Below, piece after piece: positions 36,461 through 45,416 of a stretch of DNA of 64,000 bases (its first letter is position 1; each line of letters starts with the position of its first letter). The DNA is from Pseudomonadota bacterium (GTDB taxonomy: Bacteria; Myxococcota_A; UBA9160; SZUA-336): assembly GCA_003247575.1 (NCBI GenBank), contig QJZC01000018.1, positions 1 to 64,000 of the forward strand. The letters run 5' to 3'. A model generated the notes under the pieces. That model made no database searches. It was given only the letters and a program-made list of their open reading frames with translations, and was not told the origin of the DNA. A program made the translations under genes and the position numbers.

Positions 36461-37053
36461 GCCGGACGAATTCCGGAGTTGGAAAGCAGCGGAAGGATCG
36501 TCTCCATAGGGAGGCCGATGACGTTGGAGCGAGACCCCGAGATCGAGTCGATGAACTTCGCGGCACTTCCCTGGACGGCGTAGGCGCCCGCCTTGTCCAT
36601 GGGTTCACCCGTTCTCACGTAGGCGACAGCCTCCGCGTGCGAGATCTCTCGGAAGCTCACTAGGCTCTCGCTGAATCCCGAGCGAGGCTTCGTGCGCCGC
36701 GGAGACCGAAGCGCATAGCCGGTGAGCACGCGGTGGGTTTGGCTGGACAATGTGAGCAGCATCTCGATCGCCTCGGCTTCGTCGCGCGGCTTCCCGATCA
36801 CTCTTTCGGCGAGTACGACCACGGTATCTGCCGCCAGCACGCAGGCGTCCGGGAAGACCTCGACGGCGATCGCTGCGACCTTGTCGCATGCCAGTCGCTC
36901 TACCATGGCTTCTGCGGGCTCTCCGCACTGTCGTCCCTCGTCGACGTTCGGAACGCGTACTTCGAAGCGGATCCCGGCTGCGCGGAGTAGCTCGCGTCTG
37001 CGAGGAGATCCGCTGGCGAGGATCAGCTGGGGGGAGCGGTGCATGTCGCTCAT
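36457..37053 (-). CDS. maf: Maf-family nucleotide pyrophosphatase
   Basis: 198 residues. Maf proteins hydrolyse non-canonical or modified nucleoside triphosphates to monophosphates, and some affect septum formation. Signature segments: LILASGSPRRRELLRAAG at the start, VLAADTVVVLAERVIGKP in the middle and KAGAYAVQGSAAKFI near the end. The start overlaps the stop of the methyltransferase gene. Subfamily (TTP/UTP versus m7GTP) is not assigned. Confidence 0.94.
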   Translation of the reverse strand: MSDMHRSPQLILASGSPRRRELLRAAGIRFEVRVPNVDEGRQCGEPAEAMVERLACDKVAAIAVEVFPDACVLAADTVVVLAERVIGKPRDEAEAIEMLLTLSSQTHRVLTGYALRSPRRTKPRSGFSESLVSFREISHAEAVAYVRTGEPMDKAGAYAVQGSAAKFIDSISGSRSNVIGLPMETILPLLSNSGIRPA

Positions 37054-37589
37054 TGGAACAAATAAGGACTACGCGTCGAGCGGAAGCCCGCCGCTAGAAA
37101 GCGACGTCGCCACCAGCCTCGCGGTCGCAATGTGACGCGATAGCGGTCGCCCGGCTCGAACGCTTCGCTGGTGCTGCTCAGAAAATGGAAGTAGTCGCCC
37201 AACTCGCGACATCCGCGGAGGAACGGCTCGATCTCGTTGGCTGGCAGATAGACCAGCGAGTTCGAGAAGATCAGGTCGAAGTGAAGCCTGCGTCGTAGGC
37301 AGCTCTGCATGTAGGCCCGCATATCGGCGCAGGCGATGCGCTCGCGGTCGCGGGGTGGAATTTGGGTGTGTGCCCAGCGGCTGATCTCGCATCCGTAGGG
37401 GCGCACGTGCCAGGCCTGTCGGAGGTCGCGCACCACCTGTCCGGTTGCGGCGCCGAGTACACACACCGAGCGAATACGCAGGCGAAAGTGCTCGACGATT
37501 CGGATGCAGTGATCGATCCCGCTGTAAAGCTGGTACAGCTCCTCGTACGGACCCTCGCCGCAGTAGTTCTCGAAGTACGCTCGATCCAA
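37050..37589 (-). CDS. Putative class I SAM-dependent methyltransferase
   Basis: 179 residues from a TTG at 37589 with GAGG five bases before it; an in-frame TGA lies just upstream, so no longer start is possible. A Rossmann-like core is suggested by VCVLGAATGQVVRDLRQAW (motif I, G-A-A-T-G) followed by PYGCEISRW and FDLIFSNSLVYLP (motif IV). The C-terminus is strand-rich. The substrate is unknown. It is the first gene of the 14-gene directon and overlaps maf, which keeps translation coupled. Confidence 0.7.
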   Translation of the reverse strand: MDRAYFENYCGEGPYEELYQLYSGIDHCIRIVEHFRLRIRSVCVLGAATGQVVRDLRQAWHVRPYGCEISRWAHTQIPPRDRERIACADMRAYMQSCLRRRLHFDLIFSNSLVYLPANEIEPFLRGCRELGDYFHFLSSTSEAFEPGDRYRVTLRPRGWWRRRFLAAGFRSTRSPYLFQ

Positions 37590-37794
37590 ATCAACCTCGG
37601 ATGGTGTCGCTCATCGTTACTTCCTGCGCTGCGTAGCTTTGGGGCGAAGACCGTGCTCGTCAAGGGTCGCCGTACCTACGCTAGGTGACCAAGTGGACTC
37701 AAGCTGGAAACTCCATGGCGTTCCGTGTGAGCAGGCTTCGGTTTGGTTTGGCTCCTTCCGATGAAGCTACTCAGCTGCTTGAAAGGTCGGCCCT

Positions 37795-38190
37795 ATGCCA
37801 GGCCACTACGCACTGCCATGTCTCCTCTGCACCGTTTTGTTTCTGGCTCCCTGGATGCTGGACCTGAGTACGCCTCCGCCGGTACATCGCCTCTTGGCCA
37901 GCCGTCCAGGTCAGTTCGAGTTCTGGCCCGCCGACTCGGTTTCCAATCCGACTCCGCGGATGGTGAGTGATGCCGGGATGAGGGTGGAAGCCCCTGTGCC
38001 ATTCGATCCAGGATCGCCCCAGATGATGCCGGTCGACAGCGGGGTGCACCGGAGTGCCCCGATTGGAGTGCGGGGCAGGAGCGACACAGGAGCCATGACC
38101 GCGGACAGGAGCGGCCGCCTGCTGGGCCTCTGCATGGGGTTGATGGTCGGACTGGGATTCTGGTTGAGCCGACGTCGGCTGGGAGACTGA
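37795..38190 (+). CDS. Hypothetical membrane protein with two TM helices
   Basis: 131 residues, ATG at 37795 with AAAGG upstream. An N-terminal hydrophobic segment (YALPCLLCTVLFLAPWML) is followed by ~75 Pro/Ser/Met-rich residues and a C-terminal TM helix (LLGLCMGLMVGLGFWL) ending in SRRRLGD, which fits an inner-membrane protein with a small periplasmic middle. It reads opposite to both neighbours, and the antisense frame is Arg/Ser/Pro-rich and less protein-like. I recognise no family. Confidence 0.5.
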   Translation: MPGHYALPCLLCTVLFLAPWMLDLSTPPPVHRLLASRPGQFEFWPADSVSNPTPRMVSDAGMRVEAPVPFDPGSPQMMPVDSGVHRSAPIGVRGRSDTGAMTADRSGRLLGLCMGLMVGLGFWLSRRRLGD

Positions 38191-38211
38191 GCGCGCAGTC
38201 CGATGCGCCGT

Positions 38212-38790
38212 TCACGCGCGCAGATCTGCAGCCAGCGACGCGCGAACGGCTCTCGAGAGCTCCGTCTGGTGCGCGTAGTTCGGGTGCTCGAGGCGCAGGG
38301 TCACTGGGACCTCGAGGTCTGAGAAGCGCGCAGCGAGCTCGGCGCCGAGCGGAAAGCGCACGTACTGTACGGCAGAGATGCGGTCGGCCTCGAACTGCTT
38401 GGGATCGAAGCTCGCTTGCACACGATCGTCGCCGATCTGCATCGTGACATGCTCGTCCAGCCCGATCAGCCGATCGAGAACCGATCGGATATTGGCGATG
38501 TCTGTGATCTCAATCATCAGGGTCGCCGAGAGCTCGTGGGCACCCGGCACGAGCTCATTGTAGATGTCGAGCTCGGCCTGGATCGCTTCTGGCTTCACGA
38601 TCCGCTCGACGCGCAGCATCTCTTGGACCTGTGCCCGTACGGTCTCACGGTTCTCGAACACGAAGGTTGCCTGGGGTCCGACGGATACGCGTCGAGCTCG
38701 CTTGAGCGCGATCATGTGATCGCGATAGGCATCGCGTTCGAGTTCGTATTGATGCAGATCCCAGAGTTCTTCGGCGACGAGTGGCTTCAC
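38212..38790 (-). CDS. DUF3501 family protein
   Basis: 192 residues from a GTG at 38790, which has GGAGG six bases upstream and overlaps the Fe-S protein stop (GTGA). Segments [36 protein letters not shown] and LMIEITD match what I recall of DUF3501. The protein is soluble and has no cofactor motif. This family is known to occur downstream of a GlpC-like Fe-S protein and a rubrerythrin, exactly as here, so it is probably an accessory of that peroxide/oxygen-defence module. The frame extends to 39837 antisense to nothing real and was trimmed. Confidence 0.85.
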   Translation of the reverse strand: MKPLVAEELWDLHQYELERDAYRDHMIALKRARRVSVGPQATFVFENRETVRAQVQEMLRVERIVKPEAIQAELDIYNELVPGAHELSATLMIEITDIANIRSVLDRLIGLDEHVTMQIGDDRVQASFDPKQFEADRISAVQYVRFPLGAELAARFSDLEVPVTLRLEHPNYAHQTELSRAVRASLAADLRA

Positions 38791-40052
38791 GGGGTTCCTC
38801 CAAGGCCGTACGCACGATGCAAGAGCACGATCGGATGTACCGCGCGATGTCCCGTTCGCTCTTCGATGCGCAGGGCCGACAGCGGGCAGTCGGTGGCGAC
38901 GTGGTCTGCGCCAGACGCAGCGATGCGATCGATCAGCTTCTGCGCGATCTGCAGGCTCTGCTCGTACCAGCGTGCTTTCATGCCCCAGGTGCCATCGACT
39001 CCGGAACACAGGTCGAGCATCTCGACCTCGGCACCGGCCCCCCGGAGTAGCTGACGCGAGCGAAATCCGATGTTCTGGGCCTTCAAGTGACAGGGTAGGT
39101 GATAGGCGACCTTGCCCAGTGGCTGGGTGAAGTCCTTCTTGAGCCCGCCATCGCCGCGCAGGCTCCAGAGATACTCTCCAATGTCCATGGTCATCTTGGC
39201 GACTCGACGTGCCGCTTCGGAGTCGACGAGCTCCGGGAACTCGACCTTGAGCTGATACGAGCACGTGGGACCGGGGACGACGATGGGAACCCCCTCGCGC
39301 GCGTACGTGTCCAGCGCCGCTGTGACCTTCTGCGCGGCAGCGCGCGCACCTTCGAGATCGCCTCCGTGCAAGGATGGTGCACCGCAGCAGCTGGGATATG
39401 CGTACTCCACGGCGACGTCGTTGTGCGCGAGGACTTCGAACGCAGCGCGGCCTGCCTGCGCGTCGCTGTATTCGACGAAGCAGGTCCCGAAGAGCACAGC
39501 CCGGCGGTCGCCCGAGGACTTCGCCACGTCGCCGCGTGGGGGGAGTTGGCGCGAGAGGGGCTTCGACTCGTAGCGTGGCATCCGCCAGCGGCGATCGATG
39601 CCCGTCGCCTTCTCCATGAGGACGCGCAGCGGCCCCACCTGCATCATCGGATTTGCAAGCGAGGCCGCCCGGCACGCCACCGGACCGATCAGATCCTGCT
39701 TCTGTCCTGCCAGCTCGTTCAGCGGGATTCCTTCCTCGCGGGCCTGAACCAGCTTGGCGCGGCTCATCAGCTTCGGGAAGTCGATTTCCCATTCGTGTGG
39801 CGGATGGTAGGGGCAGTGGTTGTAGCAGAGCTTGCACTGGAAACAGAGATCGATGACCTCGCGCCGCTCAGCCGGCGAGAGTTCCTTCGCCTCTTGCTCA
39901 TGGCGGTCGATCGCGTGGAACAGAGACGGGAAGGACGGGCAGAGCGGTAGGCAGCGCCTGCAGTCGTGGCACTTCTCGAAGACGCGCGTCAGCTCCGCGT
40001 CCAGCGCCTCTCGGTCCAGGAACTCAGGATGTCCGATCGGAGGATTGTGCAA
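38787..40052 (-). CDS. GlpC/HdrD-like Fe-S oxidoreductase
   Basis: 421 residues; TTG start at 40052 behind a GGGGG stretch. Two [4Fe-4S] motifs near the N-terminus ([24 protein letters not shown]) are followed by two cysteine-rich CCG-type domains ([21 protein letters not shown] then CSGVDGTWG). This is the layout of glycerol-3-phosphate dehydrogenase subunit C and heterodisulfide-reductase-like electron carriers. With rubrerythrin upstream and DUF3501 overlapping downstream, it probably feeds electrons to rubrerythrin or another partner. That role is inferred from gene order. Confidence 0.9.
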   Translation of the reverse strand: MHNPPIGHPEFLDREALDAELTRVFEKCHDCRRCLPLCPSFPSLFHAIDRHEQEAKELSPAERREVIDLCFQCKLCYNHCPYHPPHEWEIDFPKLMSRAKLVQAREEGIPLNELAGQKQDLIGPVACRAASLANPMMQVGPLRVLMEKATGIDRRWRMPRYESKPLSRQLPPRGDVAKSSGDRRAVLFGTCFVEYSDAQAGRAAFEVLAHNDVAVEYAYPSCCGAPSLHGGDLEGARAAAQKVTAALDTYAREGVPIVVPGPTCSYQLKVEFPELVDSEAARRVAKMTMDIGEYLWSLRGDGGLKKDFTQPLGKVAYHLPCHLKAQNIGFRSRQLLRGAGAEVEMLDLCSGVDGTWGMKARWYEQSLQIAQKLIDRIAASGADHVATDCPLSALRIEERTGHRAVHPIVLLHRAYGLGGTP

Positions 40053-40069
40053 GCTTGCCCCCGGGTGAG

Positions 40070-40101
40070 CGACCTGGGCGGAGCTGGGTCCGCCCAGGTC
40101 G
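40070..40101 (-). terminator. Strong hairpin between rubrerythrin and Fe-S genes
   Basis: A perfect 12-bp inverted repeat CGACCTGGGCGG (40070-40081) / CCGCCCAGGTCG (40090-40101) with an 8-base loop. It begins 17 bases after the rubrerythrin stop and ends 17 bases before the Fe-S gene's TTG start on the minus strand. There is no T tract after it. Such a hairpin could partly terminate transcription, or protect the rubrerythrin mRNA end, giving more rubrerythrin than the downstream proteins. Confidence 0.6.
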
Positions 40102-40117
40102 ACGTAGATTCAGTGGA

Positions 40118-40543
40118 TCAGAGGGTCTCGAGCGAATCGAGCGCCTTCTGGAAGCGACCTGCGTGCGACTTCTCGGCCTTCGCCAAGGTCTCGAACCACT
40201 CGGCGATTGCTTCGAAGCCTTCGTCGCGCGCCGTGCGGGACATGCCCGGGTACATTTCGGTGTACTCGTAAGTCTCGCCGGCGACTGCCGCGGCCAGGTT
40301 CTGCGCGGTCTCTCCGATGGGAAGATCCGTTGCGGGATCGCCCACGGGCTTCAGGAAGTCGAGGTGACCATGAGCGTGACCCGTCTCGGCGTCGGCGGTG
40401 TTCTTGAACAGACCCGCTACCTCGGGGTAGCCCTCGATGTCCGCGTTCTTCGCGAAGTAGAGATAGCGGCGGTTGGCTTGAGATTCGCCGGCGAAAGCGG
40501 CCTTCAGGTTGTCGTGCGTCTTGCTTCCCTTGAGATCACCCAT
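40118..40543 (-). CDS. Rubrerythrin (no rubredoxin domain)
   Basis: 141 residues from the ATG at 40543, preceded by AAGGAG. A ferritin-like four-helix bundle with the diiron ligands in [37 protein letters not shown] and [11 protein letters not shown]. The C-terminal rubredoxin domain of classical rubrerythrin is absent, so an outside electron donor is needed, a role the Fe-S protein downstream could fill. Rubrerythrins reduce hydrogen peroxide in the cytoplasm of anaerobes and many aerobes. Confidence 0.92.
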   Translation of the reverse strand: MGDLKGSKTHDNLKAAFAGESQANRRYLYFAKNADIEGYPEVAGLFKNTADAETGHAHGHLDFLKPVGDPATDLPIGETAQNLAAAVAGETYEYTEMYPGMSRTARDEGFEAIAEWFETLAKAEKSHAGRFQKALDSLETL

Positions 40544-40779
40544 CGGTTCGATTCTCCTTTTGGTGGTGGGTGCGGATTCCTGAGGTGGGATCCACGGAAG
40601 ATGCGCCCGCGCGCGGCGCGGAGGCGCCTCCGGCGGACAGCTTGGACATCGCTTCGTCTCGGAGGACATTCGCGCGGGCGCGTCCACCTACGGCGGCGAG
40701 GGCGGTGTGTGGCATGCACGAGCCGAACTGTACTGACGCGGGTGCAGCTGGGCAATCCACATCGCGTAGGATTCTGGCT

Positions 40780-41559
40780 CTAAGGCGCGGTCCCTCGCAG
40801 GGGATCCGCTGCCTCGCTCGCGCTTCGCTCGATGCGCCGCAGAGCCAGCGAGCAGGCGTGCGCCAGGTCGGGGTCGGCGCGCTGGGCCCCCTCGAGCGCC
40901 CGCCTCACCTGCTCTCGTCGTGTGGGGCGAGATCCACTCAACTCGGCACAGACGATCGTTGCGAGCAGCCGCATCCGCAGATCGGAATCCTCGGCGAGGA
41001 CTTCGAGCGCGCGATCGAGGCGCAGCTCGCTCTCGCTTCGAAGCTTCACGAGAGAGGAGAGGGCCGCGCGGCGTACGTTCGGATCCAAATCGCTGAGAGC
41101 GTCGATGAAGACCCGCTCGGTCTCGAGTCTCTCCGGAGCTAGCTCCCGCAGCGCGAAGAGCGCCATTCGGCGAGCGACCGGGCTCGCCGCCCTGCGTGCC
41201 TGCTCCTGCACGACCGGAGCGACCTGCGGCTCCAAGCGCCCGAGGGTGACGAGCATCTGGACGGCTTCCCAGCGGCGATCGCCGTCCGGGAGCTCGAGAG
41301 ACCCGAGCAGTGCCCGCAGCACCGAAAGGGTGGGGCGCCGCGCATGAAAGAGCACCCAAGCGGCGCCAAAGCGCTCCAAGGGCGTTCCCTTGCGCAGCAC
41401 CTCGACGACGCCCGCATGCAGCTCCGGCCGCGCTCGCAGGGCTTCGAGCACCTGGGTGCAGCCGAGTCGATGCTGCGCTCGATCCGACGCGCCGAGGAGC
41501 GCGGCCAGGTCGCGTGGCAGCAGAGCCGTTGAAAGGAGAGAGGGCTCGTGGGGCGTCAC
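40780..41559 (-). CDS. HEAT-repeat protein
   Basis: 259 residues from a GTG at 41559 that overlaps the LACTB2-like stop and has GGAGG upstream; GTG at 41571 is an alternative. All-helical, with several ~30-residue HEAT-like repeats: ERFGAAWVLFHARRPTLSVL, SPVARRMALFALREL, DPNVRRAALSSLVKLRSE, DLRMRLLATIVCAEL. There is no enzymatic motif or signal peptide. It is the last gene of the type II secretion directon. A protein-protein interaction role is likely, but the partner is unknown. Confidence 0.75.
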   Translation of the reverse strand: MTPHEPSLLSTALLPRDLAALLGASDRAQHRLGCTQVLEALRARPELHAGVVEVLRKGTPLERFGAAWVLFHARRPTLSVLRALLGSLELPDGDRRWEAVQMLVTLGRLEPQVAPVVQEQARRAASPVARRMALFALRELAPERLETERVFIDALSDLDPNVRRAALSSLVKLRSESELRLDRALEVLAEDSDLRMRLLATIVCAELSGSRPTRREQVRRALEGAQRADPDLAHACSLALRRIERSASEAADPLRGTAP

Positions 41560-42422
41560 AGCAGCCTCCACTGCGTCTCTCCGCCACTGTCGAGCATCGG
41601 AGCTACCCGGTTCTCCGCGCGGAGCTTACGCAGGTGCGACAGGACGGACTGCGATGCAGCTCCGTACAACGAGCGATCTACGTCTATGTAGATTCGCTCC
41701 ACGATCTGGAGGACGCTCGCCACTCCTGCGGCCAAGGCGTCGAGGATCTGCGACTCGCGCTCCAGACGATGCTGAATGTAGGCGTCGAGTCGGGCGTGGG
41801 GATCGTCCACGAGTGGGCCGTGTCCGGGATAGATGCGGTGAAGTGAGAGCTTCCGCAGGCGTTCGAGCGAGCGCAGATAGTCTCCCATGTCCCCACCTTG
41901 GATCGGGATCACCGTCGTGCCATACCCGAGGACGTTGTCTCCGGTGAACACAGCTTGTTCCTCCTCGAGCAGGAAGCAGAGGTGATCCTCGGCGTGACCG
42001 GGGCAGTGCAGCACGGTCAAGCTGGCCCCATCTACCTGAATGCTTGCGCCTTCGTCGATCGGGTTCAGGGCATGCCCCTGATCGCGGGCGGGCCACGGTC
42101 GCTTGGCGACCTCGAGCGGACCGAAATTCTCCCAGAGGGAACGGACGCCGCCAAGGTGGTCGGGGTGGGCGTGCGTGATCAGGATCTGGGAAGGTGCATC
42201 GCAGCCGAACTCGCTCCGCAGGGTCTCCCGCAGCAGCTCTGGATAGGCTGAGATTCCAGACCCCGTGTCGATCAGAATCGGGTCGCGCCCAGTCCCTACG
42301 AGGTACGTGTTGGTTCCGGGTCCCGTGAATGGTCCAGGATTCAGGCCACGCACGACGACGACCCGCTCAGACCAGCGCTCCACGTCGGTGCTGGGAATGA
42401 ATCTGCTGAGACTTCGCCTCAT
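41556..42422 (-). CDS. LACTB2-like MBL-fold hydrolase
   Basis: 288 residues. Metallo-beta-lactamase fold with the HxHxDH zinc motif at residues 84-89 (THAHPDHLGG) and further ligands in LHCPGHAEDH, FTGDNVLG and IYPGHGPLV. A C-terminal winged-helix segment (from RERESQILDALA-like residues on) matches the LACTB2 branch, whose members can be single-strand endoribonucleases. It sits nine bases after gspN, and its stop overlaps the HEAT-repeat gene. The link to secretion may be only operon packing. Confidence 0.88.
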   Translation of the reverse strand: MRRSLSRFIPSTDVERWSERVVVVRGLNPGPFTGPGTNTYLVGTGRDPILIDTGSGISAYPELLRETLRSEFGCDAPSQILITHAHPDHLGGVRSLWENFGPLEVAKRPWPARDQGHALNPIDEGASIQVDGASLTVLHCPGHAEDHLCFLLEEEQAVFTGDNVLGYGTTVIPIQGGDMGDYLRSLERLRKLSLHRIYPGHGPLVDDPHARLDAYIQHRLERESQILDALAAGVASVLQIVERIYIDVDRSLYGAASQSVLSHLRKLRAENRVAPMLDSGGETQWRLL

Positions 42423-42431
42423 GCGGGCAGT

Positions 42432-43250
42432 CTACTCACCTGGCAGCTGGGTCTCTAGCGGGGATGGAGAATCCGCGAGACGCGCTGAAGCATCGATGCG
42501 CCGAACCTCGAGACTGGGGAAGCGCCCACGAATCTCGAGCGTCGCGGGCAGGGGCAGCAGATCTGCTCGAAGTCTCTCGACGAGAGCGACGAGCCTAGGC
42601 TCGAGGCGAAGCAAGTTCACCTCGAGGGCCAACTCGCCCGAGGGTCGAACGGTTCCCACCGCCTCGAGCTCACCGACCTCGCCGGAAGCCGCCAGCCTCG
42701 CGATGTCTGCGCTGCCGTCCTCGGCCAGAGCAAGCAGCAAGTCCACGCTCGCGAGATCGAGCAGCCCGAGTATGGGCAGGTCGAGTTGCGCATCCACCAG
42801 ATGGGCGCTGAGCTCGACGCCCTGCGACCATCGAAGCGCACCCGACGCGTCTCCACGGGCGCGAAGTGGCGGCAGGCTCCCCTCGACGAAGCCCAGCAGT
42901 GGCTCGATCGGCAGGCGTTGGAAATAAGCTAGGCCCAGGCGCGCATCGTGGCGACTCCGGAGCTCGAAGTGGCCGTCTCCGATCCTCCCGTCGAGGCTCC
43001 AGCCGAGCCAGTCGAGCCGCGCGCTCACGTCGCCGAGGCGAAGAGGCTGGCTGCGTTCCTGCAGGGTCATCGACGCGATGTGAAAGCCGAGGAGCCCCTG
43101 TGGCCGCACTCCCGTCAGCTCCGCCTGTACCCCCAGTGGCTCCAGGCGCGCAGGGCCCGCCAGCTGGACCGCGAGTGCCGGCAGCCACCAAAGACCTACC
43201 GCCACCACCGCAAGCCAAAGTGCGCACGTGCGTATTCGTCTGCTCCGCAC
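42432..43250 (-). CDS. gspN: Type II secretion protein N
   Basis: 272 residues. An N-terminal TM anchor (CALWLAVVAVGLWWLPALAV) is followed by a periplasmic beta-rich domain with repeated GE/LE strands (GELEAVGTVRPSGELALEV). GspN sequences diverge widely; position right after gspM and the single-anchor beta-helix-like build support the call. GspN is an accessory, inner-membrane protein of some T2SS whose role is unclear. Confidence 0.75.
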   Translation of the reverse strand: MRSRRIRTCALWLAVVAVGLWWLPALAVQLAGPARLEPLGVQAELTGVRPQGLLGFHIASMTLQERSQPLRLGDVSARLDWLGWSLDGRIGDGHFELRSRHDARLGLAYFQRLPIEPLLGFVEGSLPPLRARGDASGALRWSQGVELSAHLVDAQLDLPILGLLDLASVDLLLALAEDGSADIARLAASGEVGELEAVGTVRPSGELALEVNLLRLEPRLVALVERLRADLLPLPATLEIRGRFPSLEVRRIDASARLADSPSPLETQLPGE

Positions 43251-43251
43251 C

Positions 43252-43818
43252 TCAGGCGCGCTGGAAACTCGAGACCGAGAAGTTCACGTCGAGGAGGGCG
43301 GGATTGTCCGCACGCGCACGAATGCGTACGGACCGCACGATGAGGTAGAGCGGCGCAGACTCGATCGAATACAAGAACTGCACAGTCTGGTCGAGCGTGA
43401 CGCTGCGCAACTGCACCTCGACGCGCGACTCTGGGTAGCGTTCGTTTCGCGAAGGGGTCTTCGGATCGATCCGCTCCAGCCGGTCCGACATCTGTGCTTG
43501 TGCGGCGAGCTGTTGCAGCAGACCTAGCAGATTCGTCTCCTGTCCAGTCTGAATGCGCTGCTCGACGGACTGGATCTCGCCCTCGAGCCGCTGCAGCTGC
43601 GGAGCGAGGCGGGCGGCTCGCTGCAGCTCGCCCTCGAGTCGTTCTGCATTCTCCTGCGCCTCGAGAGCCGCCAGCTCGAGGGGGCGAACCAGTGTGCTCC
43701 GCACGAACAAGGTGGCTAGCAGGGCCGCGACCCCGACCATGATCCAGCGCTCCCGATCGCTTCGTTCGGCGAGCTTGGCGCGAATCAGTTCCTTTGCCTG
43801 TTCCAGGTACTCGTTCAC
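43252..43818 (-). CDS. gspM: Type II secretion protein M
   Basis: 188 residues; ATG at 43818 overlaps the gspL stop. Short cytoplasmic N-terminus, one TM helix (WIMVGVAALLATLFV), a coiled coil (ALEAQENAERLEGELQRA) and a C-terminal ferredoxin-like domain. This is the GspM layout; GspM joins GspL, GspC and GspE/F in the inner-membrane platform. Confidence 0.85.
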   Translation of the reverse strand: MNEYLEQAKELIRAKLAERSDRERWIMVGVAALLATLFVRSTLVRPLELAALEAQENAERLEGELQRAARLAPQLQRLEGEIQSVEQRIQTGQETNLLGLLQQLAAQAQMSDRLERIDPKTPSRNERYPESRVEVQLRSVTLDQTVQFLYSIESAPLYLIVRSVRIRARADNPALLDVNFSVSSFQRA

Positions 43819-45416
43819 AGCTGGCGCTCCAGCTCGATCGACAGCTCGAACTTCGTCCCCTGACCCCGCCGGACCTTGCCGACGTTCGACACGGCCACGG
43901 CTCGGAAGATCGGAATCTTGCTCAGCTCCTCGCGCATGCGGTCGACCGAGTTGAAGTCGGGAGCGGACCCGCGCGCCTTCATGCTGTACCGCTCGAGTCG
44001 CAGCTCCTCGAGAGAGATGTCGAGCTCCATCGGAATGCGCTCGTGAATCGCACGCAGCAGCTCGAGCGGTGACGCGCCGGCGCCAGTTACGCCGAGATGG
44101 TTGGCCAGCTCTTCTGTCTCGCTCAGCCGCTGTTGCAGGGTAGCCATCGGGTCACCGGGGACCGCGGCGCCGGGGACGGCCTCGAGATACAGGGCCCCGA
44201 CGCGCGACTGAATCCCGCTGACTCGCCGGCTCGAAGCCCAGTAGTCTGCCAGATGGCTCAGTGGCCAGAGTCCGAGGACCACGGCGAACAGGACGGCGGC
44301 CCGCTTGAGCTCTCGCCCGAGAGCGCTGAAGTCGGCCGTATAGCCGAAGTCTCCCTGGCGAAAGTTGCTGCTCGTGCGCCGGGCACTCGAACCGCGCAGG
44401 GCCAGGGCGAATGCCTGGAAAAAGCGCTCGGGGTGCGGCTCGGTCGCGAGTGGGCCGAGTCCGGGAGCCTCCGGGAAACTCGACAGAATCCGACAGGAGA
44501 GGCGGGTGCGCTCGCCGAGATACTGCGCGAGTCCGGGCACCAAGGCCGAGCCCCCCACGAGCAAGATCTCCGCGGGTGACTCCGAGTCGAACGCATCGCT
44601 GACGATTGCCTGCACCGAGCGGAGGGTCTCTCGAGCCAGTTGGTCGAGCAGCGCCCCAATTCGGGCACACAGAGGTGTGAGGCTGCCGGGCCGGAAGATT
44701 CCGTTCTCGAACTTCTGCTTCTCGGCGGCCGCCGGCTCGAGCCCGAGCTCCGTTGCCAGCGCCTCGGTGAAGTGGTGGCCGCCCACCGCGATCGAGCGAA
44801 TCATCAGGGGTTTGCCGCCGGAGACCAGCGTCACGTTCGTCTGTCGATGGCCGAGATCCAGGACGAGACGTGGCTGATCATCCAGACCGAGGTAGCCGAT
44901 TGCATTCGCGAGGACGGCTCCCTCGATCTCGACGATGCTCGGGTCACACCCGCCTGCACGAATCTGCTCGAGGTGCTGGGCCACCTCCGCCATGGGTGCG
45001 AGCACGGCCAGAACGTCGGTCTGCTCCTTCGGTTGCCGACGAGCGCGCTGCTCTTGATTGAGCACCATGCCATCCAGTGGGATCGGCAGCTCTTCCTCGA
45101 GCGCCAGGGGCACCGCGGCGGAGACTTGCTTGCCTACGAAGGGAAAGCGCAAGTGGCGTTGAGTCAGCCGGTTCCCGGGAAGCGCGGAGACCACGTTCTC
45201 GAGGATCACCTCTTCGCGCTGCAGGTAGGCCTTCAGCTCGGCCAGGTTTTCGTCCTGGCTCACGTTCCGGTCGAAGGGGAACTCGAGAATCCGTAGGACC
45301 TCGACCGCACGCGGATTCGATCGGAGCTCTACGATCTTGGCCGAATGGCTCCCAACGTCCATGCCGGTGACGTTGGATTCGAAGAAGGAGAGCAGACGTT
45401 CCATTGGCATAGGCAT
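43815..45416 (-). CDS. gspL: Type II secretion protein L (actin-like)
   Basis: 533 residues; the ATG at 45416 overlaps the gspK stop (TAATG). The N-terminal cytoplasmic half is an actin/PilM-like ATPase fold (MDVGSHSAKIVELRSN, LVLDLGHRQTNVTLV, ILLVGGSALVPGLAQYL). A TM helix follows near residue 370 (AVLFAVVLGLWPLSHLADY) and then a periplasmic ferredoxin-like domain. GspL recruits the GspE ATPase to the membrane. In-frame ATGs at codons 3 and 5 could also start translation. Confidence 0.88.
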   Translation of the reverse strand: MPMPMERLLSFFESNVTGMDVGSHSAKIVELRSNPRAVEVLRILEFPFDRNVSQDENLAELKAYLQREEVILENVVSALPGNRLTQRHLRFPFVGKQVSAAVPLALEEELPIPLDGMVLNQEQRARRQPKEQTDVLAVLAPMAEVAQHLEQIRAGGCDPSIVEIEGAVLANAIGYLGLDDQPRLVLDLGHRQTNVTLVSGGKPLMIRSIAVGGHHFTEALATELGLEPAAAEKQKFENGIFRPGSLTPLCARIGALLDQLARETLRSVQAIVSDAFDSESPAEILLVGGSALVPGLAQYLGERTRLSCRILSSFPEAPGLGPLATEPHPERFFQAFALALRGSSARRTSSNFRQGDFGYTADFSALGRELKRAAVLFAVVLGLWPLSHLADYWASSRRVSGIQSRVGALYLEAVPGAAVPGDPMATLQQRLSETEELANHLGVTGAGASPLELLRAIHERIPMELDISLEELRLERYSMKARGSAPDFNSVDRMREELSKIPIFRAVAVSNVGKVRRGQGTKFELSIELERQL

